Shown: positions 63,379 through 64,000 of the stretch, in pieces
Position numbering within the stretch: the first letter of the stretch is position 1
Layout: every line of letters starts with the position of its first letter
DNA from: Maribacter caenipelagi
GTDB lineage: Bacteria; Bacteroidota; Bacteroidia; Flavobacteriales; Flavobacteriaceae
Length of the DNA: 64,000 bases
Direction of reading: 5' to 3'
Assembly (NCBI RefSeq): GCF_004364175.1
Contig: NZ_SNZW01000018.1
Coordinates: 124,001-188,000 of the forward strand
The notes under the pieces: generated by a model
Databases searched by the model: none
The model's input: only the letters and a program-made list of their open reading frames with translations
What the model was told of the DNA's origin: nothing
Program-made: the position numbers and the translations under genes

Positions 63379-64000
63379 AAGCATCTTAAAAAGAATTGAT
63401 TGGTTAAGTGTATTTATTTATTTTGCACTTGTTCTTATTGGCTGGATCAACATATACTCTAGCACATTCATTGATGAGCAAAGTTCAATCTTCAATATTG
63501 GCACACGTTATGGCAAGCAATTATTTTTTATAGGTGTAAGTTTAGTTGCCATAGTAATTATACTCGCCCTTGAGGTAAACTTTTACGAACGATTTTCGAG
63601 TATCTTCTACTTACTTTCCATGGTTTCGCTTATAGGTCTATTTGTTTTTGGTAAAACAATTGCCGGTGCAACATCATGGTACGATCTTGGTTTTTTTAAC
63701 CTGCAGCCCTCTGAACTTGCAAAAGTAGCTACTGCACTTGCACTCGCTAAATACCTAAGCGATATACAGACAGATATTAAACGTAGAAAAGATCAATTCT
63801 ATGCACTTCTTATCATACTTGTACCTGCCATTTTAATTATACCACAACCAGATCCTGGTAGTGCATTGGTTTTCTTTGCGATGATCTTTGTAATTTTTAG
63901 AGAAGGGCTACCATTATATTATTTAGTGATTATATTGAGCCTGATCCTCGTATTTATCATAACCTTAATGTTTGGTACTGTTTGGCTTATAATAGGCTTG
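63368..64000 (+). CDS. rodA: RodA, SEDS glycosyltransferase (partial, cut by window end)
   Basis: The frame from the GTG at 63368 gives MSGRSILKRIDWLSVFIYFA and continues to the end of the window (211 codons visible). It shows IGWINIYSSTFID, WYDLGFFNLQPSELAKVATALALAKYLSD and PQPDPGSALVFFAMIFVIF, which are SEDS-family landmarks. The conserved Asp of PQPDPGSAL is the expected catalytic residue. The GTG start inside mrdA is chosen because its spacing gives an 11-base overlap and the next in-frame ATG lies far into the protein. The 3' part is missing. Confidence 0.93.
   Translation, partial: MSGRSILKRIDWLSVFIYFALVLIGWINIYSSTFIDEQSSIFNIGTRYGKQLFFIGVSLVAIVIILALEVNFYERFSSIFYLLSMVSLIGLFVFGKTIAGATSWYDLGFFNLQPSELAKVATALALAKYLSDIQTDIKRRKDQFYALLIILVPAILIIPQPDPGSALVFFAMIFVIFREGLPLYYLVIILSLILVFIITLMFGTVWLIIGL

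Overview
The window comes from a Bacteroidota genome, almost certainly a marine Flavobacteriaceae (Maribacter/Zobellia-like by gene content; the genus is inferred). The support is AT-rich DNA, -7 boxes of the type TAnnTTTG instead of sigma-70 boxes, a complete gldK-gldL-gldM-gldN set (gliding motility and type IX secretion), a TonB-dependent receptor with a CarboxypepD_reg-like N-terminus, DUF983, GIN-domain (DUF2807), CPXCG and HYC_CC_PP proteins, and a LytTR two-component pair.

Layout. 1-1300: seven copies of an approximately 33-bp G/C-rich hairpin repeat in alternating orientation, surrounding a DUF559 endonuclease-like gene and a 74-residue ORF. This resembles a REP/BIME-type repeat family next to a candidate nuclease and is the most unusual structure in the window. 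1445-4661: a two-gene Hachiman-type (HamA/HamB) anti-phage module with a perfect 24-bp palindrome just upstream and foldable cassette-like boundaries. 4670-8824: small accessory genes (lipoproteins, a secreted DinB-like protein, a DUF2130 coiled-coil nuclease-like protein, and a 44-residue membrane protein). 8838-10630: LytTR regulator and LytS-like kinase. 10754-15701: an acidic repeat protein, a large GH113-like protein, a GIN-domain protein and small hypotheticals. 15755-21536: an adaptor-RND-TolC efflux operon. 21968-23941: two tandem secreted leucine-rich-repeat proteins. 24103-27590: an ABC-F ATPase, DUF983 and a DAO-family oxidoreductase. 27690-36202: topA, an arginase-fold protein with degenerate metal sites, and gldKLMN. 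36408-37894: PAS histidine kinase and response regulator.

40110-47062: a housekeeping block (miaB, a sigma-54 activator without receiver domain, lptE, a TPR-like protein, secG, groS, groL). The groS upstream region carries a GG-N10-GC element that fits a sigma-54 promoter. A 32-residue Lys/Ala/Pro-rich protein with its own terminator lies at 47245-47343. 47478-55425: a copper/heavy-metal cluster read leftwards (HYC_CC_PP protein, outer-membrane-like protein, double-HMA secreted protein, NHL lipoprotein, CopA ATPase, TonB-dependent receptor, single-HMA secreted protein). 55646-64000: a lipoprotein, a GAF/fRMsr-like protein, purH, and the rod-shape operon mreB-mreC-mreD-mrdA-rodA, with rodA cut by the window end.

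No tRNA, rRNA, CRISPR array, transposase or integrase gene was recognised. Several genes are moved to an internal ATG rather than the longest open frame. Three genes (6616-6750, 47245-47343 and the partial rodA at 63368-64000) were found by reading the sequence directly.
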